Positions 26,478 through 36,960 of a DNA stretch of 45,450 nucleotides are shown piece by piece (within the stretch, counting starts at the first letter, position 1; every line of letters begins with the position of its first letter). The stretch is taken from the NCBI GenBank assembly GCA_903913315.1, contig CAIWKX010000002.1, positions 1 to 45,450 on the forward strand, given 5' to 3'. A program made the translations under genes and the position numbers. The notes below the pieces were generated by a model. It worked only from the letters and a program-made list of their open reading frames with translations, searched no databases and was not told the origin of the DNA. The DNA comes from an uncultured Bacteroidota bacterium. Its GTDB lineage: Bacteria; Bacteroidota; Bacteroidia; Flavobacteriales; Flavobacteriaceae.

Positions 26478-28175
26478 TTAATTGGCAATTATATTTTTTT
26501 CAACTAATAGAATAGTAAACGAAGTATCAAATTTTACTATCCCATTTGCAACAACGGATGTTTTCCCTGAATAAGTGTCTTTTACTTTAGTTCCATCTTT
26601 GAAAATAGTTCCAACCGAAATTTCTTTTTTTCCATAAGGTAAATCCAATCCAATCACAACAACATCGTTAATATTGTTATTGGTATATGTTCTACTAAAA
26701 ACATAAGGAGTGCTCGAAATTTTTGAATGTATTCCAGCACCAATTGCTAGGTGGTTTTTTCTGAAATTACTTAATTTTTTCCAATGCAATGCTATCTCAG
26801 CAGTAATGGGATTACTTTTTAAATCATCCCAATTCATATCAGAACGTAAAGTGGCATCACCTTGTGTTCCAGCGATATCTAGTGAACGACCACTTTCATC
26901 ACCATAATAGGTTTGAGAAATTCCCGGTGCTAACAATAATTTAGTAGCACTTTCAAATGTTTTCTCACGTTTTTTATCAAATGGATTGCCATCATCATGA
27001 GAAGAAATATAATTCATTATTGTATTACCTTTTAGGTCATTATTCAGGATGGCAGAATATTTTGAAAACAATTCTTCATATCCCATTTTAGCATCAGACG
27101 GAAAACTAAAGTTGATTAACCCCGTAAATCCATTCTCGAAATAGTTTACTTTCTTATCGCCAAAATCATACAATTTCTTTCCATTAATGCCATAACCATA
27201 AACTTCGCCCACCATAAAAAAAGGATTATTGTCTAATACTTTTGAAGGGTTTTTCTTTTTGTATTCTGCAAATGCATTATCACATACCTTTCTGAAATCT
27301 GCCCAAACATCTTCTTTAACATGTTTTGCTGTATCTACTCTGTAGCCATCAATACCATAATTGGTGATGTAATCAGAAAGCCATTTCATGATGTAATATT
27401 TTGGAGCTCTTGGATAACCTGTTTTTGTAAAAAAATCAGTCAGTTCTTTTATTTCTTCATTATATCTCCCTTCTTTTATCCATTTTTCAACTAAGAAAGG
27501 AGGAAGAGATACGTTTTCATTGCTTTCAGTTTTCACATCTGGAAGATTGTCAACCAAAGTACAATTGATATAAGTGTCATATGAATTATAGGTGCATTTT
27601 GGAGAAGTTCTTACCCAATCATTTGGATAAACAGGATCTTCTGAAGTAACAGGGCCGGTATGATTGATAACGGCATCTAGCATAATTCGAATTCCTTTGG
27701 CATGGGCTTTTTGAACCAATTCGGCTAAATCTTTTTTGGTTCCAAAACTAGGATCTAGTGAACTCCAATCTCTAGTCCAATAACCATGAAAACCATAAGT
27801 TAATCCTGTTCCTTCATCAACGCCATCGTGAATTTGTTCTACTATTGGTGTCATCCAGATAACGGTAGTTCCTAATTTATCAAAATAACCTTCATCTAAT
27901 TTTTGAATAACTCCTCGAATATCACCTCCTTCAAAACCTCTTAATTTCCCGGTTTCTTTGTTTCTGTTAAACGTGTGATCATTGGTTTTATCACCATTAT
28001 TGAATCTATCAGTCAATAAAAAATAGACATTGGCATTTTCCCAAACGAAAGGAACTTTTGGTGTTGCAGCTTTAGCTTTGCTATGTGTGGTTATATGTCG
28101 AGCCTTTTTCTGTGCAAATGAATTGGAGCAAATTATTAGTAATAGTAAGACGAAAGTGTTTATTTTTTTAATCAT
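26478..28175 (-). CDS. GH13 alpha-amylase-family enzyme, secreted
   Basis: A 565-residue protein with a signal peptide (MIKKINTFVLLLLIICSNSFAQ). Catalytic TIM barrel of GH13: conserved region I DAVINHT (about 172-178), region II GYRVDTAKH with nucleophile Asp281, region III VGEVYGYG with acid/base Glu324, and region IV SSHDD with Asp394. A Greek-key C-terminal beta domain follows. It should hydrolyse alpha-1,4 bonds of maltodextrins in the periplasm. No T9SS tail and no lipobox is seen. It is the last gene of the minus-strand maltose operon, only 3 bases after the GH31 gene. Confidence 0.93.
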   Translation of the reverse strand: MIKKINTFVLLLLIICSNSFAQKKARHITTHSKAKAATPKVPFVWENANVYFLLTDRFNNGDKTNDHTFNRNKETGKLRGFEGGDIRGVIQKLDEGYFDKLGTTVIWMTPIVEQIHDGVDEGTGLTYGFHGYWTRDWSSLDPSFGTKKDLAELVQKAHAKGIRIMLDAVINHTGPVTSEDPVYPNDWVRTSPKCTYNSYDTYINCTLVDNLPDVKTESNENVSLPPFLVEKWIKEGRYNEEIKELTDFFTKTGYPRAPKYYIMKWLSDYITNYGIDGYRVDTAKHVKEDVWADFRKVCDNAFAEYKKKNPSKVLDNNPFFMVGEVYGYGINGKKLYDFGDKKVNYFENGFTGLINFSFPSDAKMGYEELFSKYSAILNNDLKGNTIMNYISSHDDGNPFDKKREKTFESATKLLLAPGISQTYYGDESGRSLDIAGTQGDATLRSDMNWDDLKSNPITAEIALHWKKLSNFRKNHLAIGAGIHSKISSTPYVFSRTYTNNNINDVVVIGLDLPYGKKEISVGTIFKDGTKVKDTYSGKTSVVANGIVKFDTSFTILLVEKNIIAN

Positions 28176-28178
28176 AAT

Positions 28179-30542
28179 TTAGTATTCTATTTTTATTTCT
28201 GTATTGGTTCCCTTTTCCCAAGTTATTGGTATTTCTAATGGTGTAGAAAAAGTTGTATTAAGAAGTTCTTTCCCATTTAAATACATTCTTTTAGATTGGA
28301 TATTATGAATTATTAATGAAACTTCTTTTTTGTTTGAATTATAATTTTTTCCAACTTCAGCGTTTAATTTTAGTGTCAGCACTTTATTAGAATTAGAGCT
28401 GTTGAAATTTAAAATTTCATATTCCCCTTTTTCATAAGCGTTGGCAGTAAGTCCGTTGTCATTATAGACTTTGCCACTTGATTTTGAAACTGTTTCATCA
28501 AAATAAAAATGCAAATCAAAATGATCTAATGAATATTTAGTAGAGTTTTGAATGGTTTTAATCATAGGGATAAAAGCGCCACCTCGAACAAAAACAGGAA
28601 TGTGGTCTTCAACAACATTCACGATTGAGGTAATTCCAGCGGTATATTTTTTATCTGTATAAAAATCAAACCAATTGTTGCTTTTTGGAAAGTAAATAAC
28701 GGAAGATGTTACAGCTGCTTTTGTAATTGGAGTTACTAAGAAATCATTTCCCCAAAGATAGGTTTCGCTTACTTTTTGTAATTCTAAATTATTAGGTTCT
28801 TCAAAAAATAACGGACGCATTAAAGGTGTTCCTTTTTGATTGTTGTCAAAAGATAAAGTATAATTATAAGGCATTAATTGATAGCGCAATTCTACTTGTT
28901 TTTTAGCTTTAGCTTTTGTGACAATATCTTTATAAGCTACTTCAGAAGCTACATCTTCTTGTGCATGTGGGCGAAAGATGGGGTTAAAGACTCCGTATTG
29001 AATCCAACGCAAATACAATTCATTATCAAAATAATCTCCTGCAAAACCACCTAAGTCAGAATGCATATAGCCTAATCCTTGCATCCCCATTTGAAGTGAA
29101 ATTTCCATTTGACTTTGTAATCCACCCCAACTTCTAGACACATCACCACTCCATGGTATCATTCCGAATCGTTGTGAGCCTGAATAACCCGAACGCATTA
29201 ATATAAATGGGCGAGTAGCTGGAAAATCTTTTTTATAACCTTCTGCAATTAATTTAGCCCAATTGTGACCATATACATTATGAATTTCATCGGCTTTTCC
29301 ACCTGCTGTTATTGCTTTTGATGGAAAAACTTCAGGCTCACCCAAATCACCCCATAATCCACCTACACCTTGATTGATTAATCTTTTGTATACATTCCAA
29401 AACCATTCTTTTCCTTCAGGTTTGAAAACATCAACAAGTCCAGTGTTGCCAAAATAGAAATCCCAAGTGGCCGGTTTTCCATCTTTAGTTCTAGCCAAAA
29501 CATTTTTAGCTACAGTTTCTTGCCATTTGGATGAAGTTGTTAAAATAAATGGTTCTGTAATTAAAACTGTTTTAACACCTTTGGTATTTAAATCGGATAT
29601 CATTTTATCAGGATTTGGAAAGTTATCCTTATCCCAATCTAAATTACCCATTGTTCCTTTAAGTGTTTTTCCAAACCAATACAAATCCAAAATGATGGCA
29701 TCTACTGGAATTTGACTTTCTTCAAATTTCCGAATTGTTTTTTCAACTTCTTCTTGAGAATGGTATCCAAAACGAGAAGAGAAATTCCCTAATGCCCAGC
29801 GAGGAGGCAAGGGCTGTTTTCCTGTTAAGGAAGTATAATTTTCAATTAAATCGGTCCATGAATCGCCAACAATTACTTGATATGTTTTTCTTCCTGAAAT
29901 AGTTTCATAAGCTAAAGTATTGTCTTTTTTGCTATCCAAATCTAAATAACCAATAGCTGAATTGTCAAAGTGAACTGCGTACAATTTGGAGGATAAAACT
30001 AAAGGAATACAAAAGTTCATTAATTCAGCATGAGTTTCATAACCATAATGCGCCCGATTGTACAATTGCAAACGATTGCCTCTACGGTTCATTCCCAATA
30101 CTCTTGCACCACCTCCGTAAAGTACTTCCTCTTTTGAAATATTGAAATCAATTACTTCTGTAGAATCTTTTTTTATGTAGCCATTTTTTTCAGAAAAAAA
30201 TATTTCACCTTTATTACTATAACTTATTTGAAATGTTTTTTTATTAATTAGTACAACGATATTATCAGAAGATAGCATTAATGCATTTTGACCTTCAGTA
30301 AATTTAAAATTTGTATTTTTAGGGTTTAATACAACTGCTTCTGATATGGGATTGAACGTTTCCCCATTTGGAATGAACGAAGTCTCAACAATTTTATCAG
30401 AATAGGGTTTGATAAGATAGGAGCCATCATTAGTTTTAATTTCTAATGTGTTTTTTTTCCATGTGTGAGAAATGTATTTTCGCTTTGCGTTTTGGGCAAA
30501 TGAAATAGTCGTGATTAATATTAAAACAAGTATTTTTTTCAT
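28179..30542 (-). CDS. GH31 alpha-glucosidase
   Basis: A 787-residue protein with a signal peptide (MKKILVLILITTISFAQ). An N-terminal beta-sandwich (galactose-mutarotase-like, about 30-230) precedes the GH31 barrel, with DAIILDLYWFG and GGLWGDLGEPE, where Asp399 is the likely nucleophile. PWSGDVSRSWGGLQ carries the likely acid/base Asp. Beta domains follow, including a DUF5110-like end. It should remove terminal alpha-glucose from maltodextrins in the periplasm. In the Bacteroides sus locus this role belongs to the GH97 enzyme SusB, so GH31 is a functional replacement here. It sits between two GH13 genes (3-base gap on one side, 72 on the other). Confidence 0.93.
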   Translation of the reverse strand: MKKILVLILITTISFAQNAKRKYISHTWKKNTLEIKTNDGSYLIKPYSDKIVETSFIPNGETFNPISEAVVLNPKNTNFKFTEGQNALMLSSDNIVVLINKKTFQISYSNKGEIFFSEKNGYIKKDSTEVIDFNISKEEVLYGGGARVLGMNRRGNRLQLYNRAHYGYETHAELMNFCIPLVLSSKLYAVHFDNSAIGYLDLDSKKDNTLAYETISGRKTYQVIVGDSWTDLIENYTSLTGKQPLPPRWALGNFSSRFGYHSQEEVEKTIRKFEESQIPVDAIILDLYWFGKTLKGTMGNLDWDKDNFPNPDKMISDLNTKGVKTVLITEPFILTTSSKWQETVAKNVLARTKDGKPATWDFYFGNTGLVDVFKPEGKEWFWNVYKRLINQGVGGLWGDLGEPEVFPSKAITAGGKADEIHNVYGHNWAKLIAEGYKKDFPATRPFILMRSGYSGSQRFGMIPWSGDVSRSWGGLQSQMEISLQMGMQGLGYMHSDLGGFAGDYFDNELYLRWIQYGVFNPIFRPHAQEDVASEVAYKDIVTKAKAKKQVELRYQLMPYNYTLSFDNNQKGTPLMRPLFFEEPNNLELQKVSETYLWGNDFLVTPITKAAVTSSVIYFPKSNNWFDFYTDKKYTAGITSIVNVVEDHIPVFVRGGAFIPMIKTIQNSTKYSLDHFDLHFYFDETVSKSSGKVYNDNGLTANAYEKGEYEILNFNSSNSNKVLTLKLNAEVGKNYNSNKKEVSLIIHNIQSKRMYLNGKELLNTTFSTPLEIPITWEKGTNTEIKIEY

Positions 30543-30614
30543 TCTTTTACTTTTTGAACCATCTAGTGATTATGCTATTTTTATTGTGACTAAAATCCTG
30601 ATGGCTTAGGTTCT

Positions 30615-32447
30615 TTATTTCAATTCTAATACCAAAGCAGATTTTCCATCTATTTCTATATCATCTTTTAAACTGATTTGTTTTCTAGTAATTACATCTG
30701 TTCCCGTTTGATAGTTTTTGATACTCTCTTTAAAATGATTAATGTTTATTTTATGTTTATCAGTGTTGTTGTTTATTATAACCATCACACTTTCTTTATC
30801 ATTATATCTGAAGTATACATATACATTATTTTCAGGGATGTAATGCATCATTTTTCCTGAATGAATCACTTCTTTATCTTTTCTCCAATTGAATAGTTTA
30901 GAAGTAAAATCATGAAATTTTTGTTGTTCTTCATTTCGTCCTGATGCTGCAAAGGCATTGTTAGAATCACCACTCCAACCACCTGGAAAATCTCTTCTTA
31001 TGTCACCATCGCCTTGCCCCTTGTCACCTGCCATTCCAATTTCTGAACCATAATACAATTGAGGAATTCCACGAATTGTAGCAATTAATGTCATTACCAT
31101 TTTATATTTGTTGAAATCATTTTTGTAAACATCATTAAAACGATTTGTATCATGATTTTCAGCAAAAACTAATATATTATTGATGTTAGGATAAAGAAAA
31201 TCATTGGTAAAATTGTTATATAGTTTTATCATTCCCTTATCCCAATTGGATTTTTCTTCGTTAAAAACACCTCCAGTTATGGCATCATATAAAGTAAAAT
31301 CCATTACACTAGGTAAATTGGAATTGTAATTTTCAATAGCTCCAATTTTACTGTCTTTTTGCCAATAGGCCATTTGTGCTTGACTGTTCATCCATACTTC
31401 GCCAACAATGTTGAAATGAGGATATTCATCGGTGATAGCTTTGGTCCATTTAGAAATTCCTTGTTTATCACAATAGGAATAAGTATCTACACGAAAACCA
31501 TCTAAATCGGCATATTCAATCCACCAAATGGCATTTTGAATCAAATAATTTAAAACTAATGGATTGGATTGATTAAGGTCGGGCATTGATTTTACAAACC
31601 ATCCATCCACGCAATATTTAGTATCAATGGCAGAAGCATTTGTATCAAATTGTGTTGACATTCTGTAATTGGTTTGTGCATAACCTGGAAATTGATGCAA
31701 CCAATCATAAGTTGGCAAATCATTCATCATCCAGTGTTTGTACCCCCAATGATTAGTAACATAATCCATGATGTTTTTCATGCCTCGTTTATGTAGTTCA
31801 GAGCTTAAACGAACGTAATCTTCATTGGTTCCAAAACGAGAATCTATTTTGTATACATCTGATTGCCCATAGGTATGATAGGAACCTCTTTCATCATTAT
31901 CTTCACAAAGAGGTGTTGGCCAAACCGCAGTAGCACCTAATTCTTTGATGTAATCCAAATGTTGAATAATCCCTTCAATATCTCCACCATGGCGTCCATT
32001 TTTGTTATTTCGATCAGCTTTTTCAATAGTTTCTTTTGTACTATCATTATTTGGATTTCCATTGGCAAAACGATCGGACATGATTAGATAAATCATATCA
32101 GAACTATCATATCCTTTTCGTAACCTAGAGTTTTCTTTTCTCGTTTTCAGTGAATAATTTTGAGTAAACGACTTGTTCTTGTTTTTAAAAGTGAAAACAA
32201 AATCTTGTGTCGATGTATTTTTAGTATCAACGGTTACGAATATATAATTAGGGTTTTCGGTTTTTTGAACTCCCTTAATAATAATTCCATTGGAAACAGT
32301 AACTTCATTTTGAGCAATATTTTTTCCGTAGAACATGATCTGTACTTCAGAAAGATTCATATCGCTCCACCAAAAAGGAGGTTCCATTCGATCTATTTGT
32401 GCGAAAATTGAAGAAGAGATTAAGAAAAAGAAAATAATTTTTTTCAT
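30615..32447 (-). CDS. SusA-like GH13 (cyclomaltodextrinase/neopullulanase type)
   Basis: A 610-residue protein with a signal peptide (MKKIIFFFLISSSIFAQ). The N-terminal Ig-like domain of the cyclomaltodextrinase type (IDRMEPPFWWSDMNLSEVQI, about 18-37) leads to a GH13 barrel: DYVTNHWGY (region I), GFRVDTYSY with nucleophile Asp321, VGEVWMNS with acid/base Glu350, and AENHDTNR with Asp433. Family members degrade cyclodextrins, pullulan and maltodextrins, as SusA does in Bacteroides. A periplasmic location is expected. It follows the GH65 gene by 85 bases. Confidence 0.93.
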   Translation of the reverse strand: MKKIIFFFLISSSIFAQIDRMEPPFWWSDMNLSEVQIMFYGKNIAQNEVTVSNGIIIKGVQKTENPNYIFVTVDTKNTSTQDFVFTFKNKNKSFTQNYSLKTRKENSRLRKGYDSSDMIYLIMSDRFANGNPNNDSTKETIEKADRNNKNGRHGGDIEGIIQHLDYIKELGATAVWPTPLCEDNDERGSYHTYGQSDVYKIDSRFGTNEDYVRLSSELHKRGMKNIMDYVTNHWGYKHWMMNDLPTYDWLHQFPGYAQTNYRMSTQFDTNASAIDTKYCVDGWFVKSMPDLNQSNPLVLNYLIQNAIWWIEYADLDGFRVDTYSYCDKQGISKWTKAITDEYPHFNIVGEVWMNSQAQMAYWQKDSKIGAIENYNSNLPSVMDFTLYDAITGGVFNEEKSNWDKGMIKLYNNFTNDFLYPNINNILVFAENHDTNRFNDVYKNDFNKYKMVMTLIATIRGIPQLYYGSEIGMAGDKGQGDGDIRRDFPGGWSGDSNNAFAASGRNEEQQKFHDFTSKLFNWRKDKEVIHSGKMMHYIPENNVYVYFRYNDKESVMVIINNNTDKHKININHFKESIKNYQTGTDVITRKQISLKDDIEIDGKSALVLELK

Positions 32448-32532
32448 GAGGTTTTTTTATTAACCAAGGAAGGCATATAAGTTCATTTAAGTTTTTCTTA
32501 TATGCCATCTTGTATGGATTAATTAATTATTT

Positions 32533-34836
32533 TTAAACTGTGACCAAACTATTTGGCTCTACTAAAACTTCTTTTCCGTTTGCGAAAACTTTGATTTCTT
32601 TATCGCCTTCTAGTGAAAAAGTAGTTTCATTCTGTTGAACTGCAATTTTTAAAATTTGATTTCTAAAATTAATTTTAAATGAATAACCTTCCCATTCTTT
32701 TGGAATTTTTGGTTCAAAATGAAGCATGTCGTTTTTAACACGCATTCCTCCAAAACCTTCCACAATACTCATCCATGTACCTGCCATTGAAGTGATATGA
32801 CAACCTTCTTCCACTTCTTTGTTGTAATCATCCAAATCTAAACGAGAAGTTCTTAAATAAAATGTATATGCTTGTTCCATTCTTCCTAATGTAGCAGCTT
32901 GAATTGAGTGAACGCAAGGAGAAAGTGAACTTTCATGGACAGTAAATGGTTCGTAAAAATCGAAATGTTTTTCTAATTGTTCTTTCGAAAAATGATCTTC
33001 AAAGAAATAGAATCCTTGTAATGTATCAGCTTGTTTGATATAAGGAGAACGTAGAATTCTATCCCAAGACCATTTTTGATTAATTGGACGTTGACTTTTA
33101 TCTAAGTCATGTACTTTTATTAATTCTTTATCTAAGAAACCATCTTGTTGTAAATATACATCTTGTTCTTCGGAATATGGAAAATACATATTGTCAGCAA
33201 CTGCTTTCCAATGTGCAATTTCAGCATTATCCAAATATACTTTGCTCATTATTCGAGCATAATCTGATGCGTATTCTTTTTCTACTTTATTAATTTGTTC
33301 AACAGCATAATCAATACACCATTTAGCTAAATAATTTGTGTAAAAATTATTATTTACGTTATTTTCGTATTCATTCGGTCCAGTAACTCCAAGAATTACA
33401 TATTGATTTCTATAAGTAGAGTAGGTAGCTCTTTGATGCCAAAAACGAGCAATTCCAATTAATACTTCCAATCCTTTTTCAGGAATATAAGAGTAATCTC
33501 CTGTAAATCTATAATAATTAAAGATAGCAAAAGCAATGGCACCATTTCTGTGAATTTCTTCAAAAGTAATTTCCCATTCGTTATGACATTCTTCACCATT
33601 CATGGTAACCATTGGATATAAGGCAGCTCCGTTTTTGAACCCTAATTTACCTGCATTTTCAATTGCTTTATCTAATTGATTGTAACGATAAGTTAGTAAG
33701 TTTCTTGCCACTTGTTGGTCTTTAGTAGCCATATAAAAAGGAATGCAGTAGGCTTCCGTATCCCAATAGGTAGATCCTCCATATTTTTCTCCAGTGAATC
33801 CTTTCGGTCCAATATTCAATCTAGAATCTTTCCCTAAATAGGTTTGGTTCAATTGGAAAATATTGAAACGAATTCCTTGTTGTGCTTTTACGTCTCCATC
33901 AATAGTGATATCAGACATTTCCCAAATTTTAGCCCATGCTTGAATTTGGTTTTCAAGTAATTGTGCATGTCCAATTTGTAATGCTTTTATAATTACATTT
34001 TCAGCAGCAGTTTGGGTGTTTTCGTGATTTAATGAAACTGTGTAACCACCTAATTTTTGTATTGATGAAGTTTGTCCTTTTGCCACAGCAACTTCATAAG
34101 TAAATTGAATTTTATCAGCAGTTTTCTCTATATTTGATGGAGAGATATTCAAATTGTTTCCTTCAAGCAAAATAGTGTTTTGCATAAATGTAGTAGCTGT
34201 AAAATGTGTTTTAAAAGTTCTAGCAGTTACAAAAGCTTCATTTTCGTTATTTGAAACAGATAAAGGCTCCCAAAATTTTTCTTCCCAATTGGCATCTTCA
34301 TTGTGAACTCCCGCATCTAAATAAGGTTTGTAAACAATTTTAGCCTCACCATTTAAAGGCGTAATTTTATAATTAATCACTCCTAATTCATCAATATCTA
34401 ATGAAAGGAAACGATTTACATTGACACAAACTTGAGTGCCATTTTGCAAAGTAGCTTTAAAAGAACGGTTGTAAATCCCTTCTTTCATATTTAATTCACG
34501 TTTGTAATTAGATACTTCTTTACATTTTGCCAAATCTAGAACCTCTCCATTGATTTCAATATCAATTCCAATCCAGTTTGGAGCGTTTAATACTTTGGCA
34601 AAATATTCGGGATATCCATTTTTCCACCAACCTACTTTGGTTTTATCCGGATAATAAATTCCTGCAATATAACTTCCTTGGAATGTTTCTCCGGAATAAT
34701 GTTCTTCAAAATTGGCGCGTTGTCCCATAGCACCGTTTCCGATACTAAATAAACTTTCAGACGATTTCACTCTCTCTGCATCAAATCCTTCATCAATGAT
34801 GGACCAATTGTCTGGTTTTATATAATCTTGGTTCAT
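32533..34836 (-). CDS. GH65 maltose phosphorylase-like enzyme
   Basis: About 767 residues from the ATG at 34836 (MNQDYIKPDNWSIIDEGFD); a start nine codons earlier is possible but adds a polar, family-atypical leader. GH65 organisation: N-terminal beta-sandwich with SIGNGAMGQR, linker helices, and a central (alpha/alpha)6 barrel with YWDTEAYCIPFY. The general acid glutamate is in TGPNEYENNVNNNFYTN at residue 489 of this start, close to Glu487 of the Lactobacillus maltose phosphorylase. It is expected to split maltose with phosphate into glucose and beta-glucose-1-phosphate. No signal peptide, so it is cytoplasmic. Trehalose or kojibiose phosphorylase are alternatives, but the operon favours maltose. 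Confidence 0.92.
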   Translation of the reverse strand: MNQDYIKPDNWSIIDEGFDAERVKSSESLFSIGNGAMGQRANFEEHYSGETFQGSYIAGIYYPDKTKVGWWKNGYPEYFAKVLNAPNWIGIDIEINGEVLDLAKCKEVSNYKRELNMKEGIYNRSFKATLQNGTQVCVNVNRFLSLDIDELGVINYKITPLNGEAKIVYKPYLDAGVHNEDANWEEKFWEPLSVSNNENEAFVTARTFKTHFTATTFMQNTILLEGNNLNISPSNIEKTADKIQFTYEVAVAKGQTSSIQKLGGYTVSLNHENTQTAAENVIIKALQIGHAQLLENQIQAWAKIWEMSDITIDGDVKAQQGIRFNIFQLNQTYLGKDSRLNIGPKGFTGEKYGGSTYWDTEAYCIPFYMATKDQQVARNLLTYRYNQLDKAIENAGKLGFKNGAALYPMVTMNGEECHNEWEITFEEIHRNGAIAFAIFNYYRFTGDYSYIPEKGLEVLIGIARFWHQRATYSTYRNQYVILGVTGPNEYENNVNNNFYTNYLAKWCIDYAVEQINKVEKEYASDYARIMSKVYLDNAEIAHWKAVADNMYFPYSEEQDVYLQQDGFLDKELIKVHDLDKSQRPINQKWSWDRILRSPYIKQADTLQGFYFFEDHFSKEQLEKHFDFYEPFTVHESSLSPCVHSIQAATLGRMEQAYTFYLRTSRLDLDDYNKEVEEGCHITSMAGTWMSIVEGFGGMRVKNDMLHFEPKIPKEWEGYSFKINFRNQILKIAVQQNETTFSLEGDKEIKVFANGKEVLVEPNSLVTV

Positions 34837-34903
34837 TTTATTTTTATTTGTTGTTGGTTTCAAGTTTCAGACTATAATTGGGATCTGAAAAATGAAACAA
34901 AAT

Positions 34904-35557
34904 TTAATTTATCAAACTTTCAATAAATGAAATGTCAATAAATGTAAAATCTTTAAATATGTATTTAGCTTCGTGTAAGGTTGTAGCATCTCCAATGCCT
35001 ATACTAACCATATTGGCAATGTTTGCAGCCTGAATTCCTGCTACTGAATCTTCAAAAACTATTGAATTCTCATTAGTTGCATTTAGTTTTCTTGCTGCTT
35101 GCAAGAAAACTTCGGGATCTGGTTTTGCGTTTGAAACATCATTTCCATCCACAATGGCATCAAATAAATTTATGATGCCTGTTTTTTCTAAAATCGGTTT
35201 TGCATTTTTACTGGCAGAACCTAATGCTATTAATTGATTTTTATCTTTCAAGTAATGCAAAACAGGAAGTACTCCAGGTAAAATTTCACTTTCATCTATA
35301 TCAACTAAATAAGATAAATAATCCTCGTTTTTTTGGATAAGCCATTTATTTTTATCTTCTTGAGATGCTTGAACATTTCCAAGTTCTAAAATAATGTCAA
35401 GTGAACGAACTCGACTAACTCCTTTTAATTGCTCGTTGTGCTCGGGAGTAAATTCTATTCCAAGTTCTTGAGCTAATTTTTGCCATGCCAAAAAATGGTA
35501 TTTAGCGGTATCAACAATTACTCCGTCAAGGTCGAATATGAATGCTTTTTTTGTCAT
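34904..35557 (-). CDS. pgmB: Beta-phosphoglucomutase
   Basis: A 217-residue HAD-family protein. It converts beta-glucose-1-phosphate to glucose-6-phosphate. The nucleophile and acid are Asp9 and Asp11 of FDLDGVIVDTAKYH. The cap region has LKGVSRVRSLD, typical of beta-PGM. GSASKNAKP (motif II), KPDPEVFLQAA (motif III) and VFEDSVAGIQAA (motif IV) are all present. No signal peptide. It stands 40 bases before the GH65 gene and 11 bases after the transporter. Together with GH65 it forms the phosphorolytic maltose route. Confidence 0.95.
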   Translation of the reverse strand: MTKKAFIFDLDGVIVDTAKYHFLAWQKLAQELGIEFTPEHNEQLKGVSRVRSLDIILELGNVQASQEDKNKWLIQKNEDYLSYLVDIDESEILPGVLPVLHYLKDKNQLIALGSASKNAKPILEKTGIINLFDAIVDGNDVSNAKPDPEVFLQAARKLNATNENSIVFEDSVAGIQAANIANMVSIGIGDATTLHEAKYIFKDFTFIDISFIESLIN

Positions 35558-35568
35558 TTTGATTGTAA

Positions 35569-36960
35569 TTATTCTGTTTTTTCTTTAATTGAGGAAACAG
35601 TTAAACCTGCAACAATAAGTGAAATTCCCGCTACTACTATCATTAAAATAGCATTGCCAGTAAAAATACCTTTGTCTGCAATTTCAAAACAGCGTATGTC
35701 TTTATCATTATAAAAAATGGCGCCTTTGTGGACTCCTAATATTATTCCGCCTAACGCACCCGCTGCAATTTGAGGAAGAGTTATTGTAGCGTTGAATAAT
35801 CCCATGTAAACCCCCATTTTATCCGCTGGTAATGAACTTGATAACATTGCATAAGGTAATGCTAAAATTGCAGCCCACGCCACACCAACACCAGTCATTG
35901 ATAAAAATAAAGAGTATTTATCATGAAAGAAATACATTGAAACTAATCCAATACCTCCTAAAAGTAAAGAAAAACTATAGGTTTTTTTACGGCCAATTAC
36001 TTTTGCAATTTTTGGAATAGACAAAGCATATAATGCTGCAATGGCACTATAAAAACCAAATAAAACACCAGTCCAATCACCAGCATCATTAAAGGCTTGT
36101 GATTTCGGATCATCTGCAATAGAACCCCAAATGTGTCCAGCAATTCCTCTTGTAGTATAAACCCACATAAGAAATAGCGCAAACCATGAAAAGAACTGAA
36201 CTAGACCTAATTGCCAAAATATTTTTGGTGCATTTGTCAATAACTCAATAAAATTAGTTTTTTCTTTAACAACTGAAGTGTTAAAATCGATTCCATTATA
36301 TTCAGCATGTTCTTTTGGAGCATATTCTTTGGTTCTAAATACTGTCCATAAAACGCTTAATAATAAAATTGTGCCACCAATATAAAATGACCAAATTACA
36401 GAATCGGCAACTTTTTGTCCTAAAGCTGGAACGTTGGAAAATAAATTGAATTTTACTAAAGCCCAAGGAAGTAATGACCCAAAAACAGCTCCAAAATTTA
36501 TTAATGCACTTTGAAGTGAATAGCCAAGGTTTTTTTGTTCATCATTGACCATATCACCAACTAATGCTCTAAAGGGTTGCATGGTAATATTAAATGAAGT
36601 ATCCATTAATAGTAACATCACGGCTCCAAAAACTAAAATAGGAAGAATGTTTGCAAAGTTTCCTGAATTTGGCATAAAGAACATTGCCAAAGCCGACATA
36701 ATGGATCCTAGTAAAATAAATGGAATACGTCTTCCAAGTCTAGTCCAAGTTTTGTCACTTGATAGACCAATAATTGGTTGTACTATTGTTCCTGCTATAG
36801 GAGCTGCTAACCAAAAATAATTAATCTTGTCAACATGAGCTCCAAGAGCTTCAAGAATTCTACTAGTGTTACCATTTTGTAGAGAATATCCAATTTGAAC
36901 ACCCATAAATCCGAAACTCAAGTTCCAAATTTGCCAAAAACTTAATTTGGGTTTTTTCAT
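35569..36960 (-). CDS. MFS sugar transporter, GPH/SLC45-like, likely maltose
   Basis: About 463 residues from the ATG at 36960 (MKKPKLSFWQIWNLSFGF); the frame extends 15 codons further (MISKPLIVK...), but the start at 36960 fits the family. About 12 membrane helices. LSFGFMGVQIGYSLQNGNTSRI is the typical start of SLC45/GPH sucrose-maltose permeases, and DKTWTRLGRRIPFI is the helix 2-3 loop motif. A large loop at about 215-240 separates the two halves. It should import maltose from the periplasm by proton symport. It is first in the minus-strand maltose operon, preceded by two palindromes (36961-37003). Confidence 0.9.
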   Translation of the reverse strand: MKKPKLSFWQIWNLSFGFMGVQIGYSLQNGNTSRILEALGAHVDKINYFWLAAPIAGTIVQPIIGLSSDKTWTRLGRRIPFILLGSIMSALAMFFMPNSGNFANILPILVFGAVMLLLMDTSFNITMQPFRALVGDMVNDEQKNLGYSLQSALINFGAVFGSLLPWALVKFNLFSNVPALGQKVADSVIWSFYIGGTILLLSVLWTVFRTKEYAPKEHAEYNGIDFNTSVVKEKTNFIELLTNAPKIFWQLGLVQFFSWFALFLMWVYTTRGIAGHIWGSIADDPKSQAFNDAGDWTGVLFGFYSAIAALYALSIPKIAKVIGRKKTYSFSLLLGGIGLVSMYFFHDKYSLFLSMTGVGVAWAAILALPYAMLSSSLPADKMGVYMGLFNATITLPQIAAGALGGIILGVHKGAIFYNDKDIRCFEIADKGIFTGNAILMIVVAGISLIVAGLTVSSIKEKTE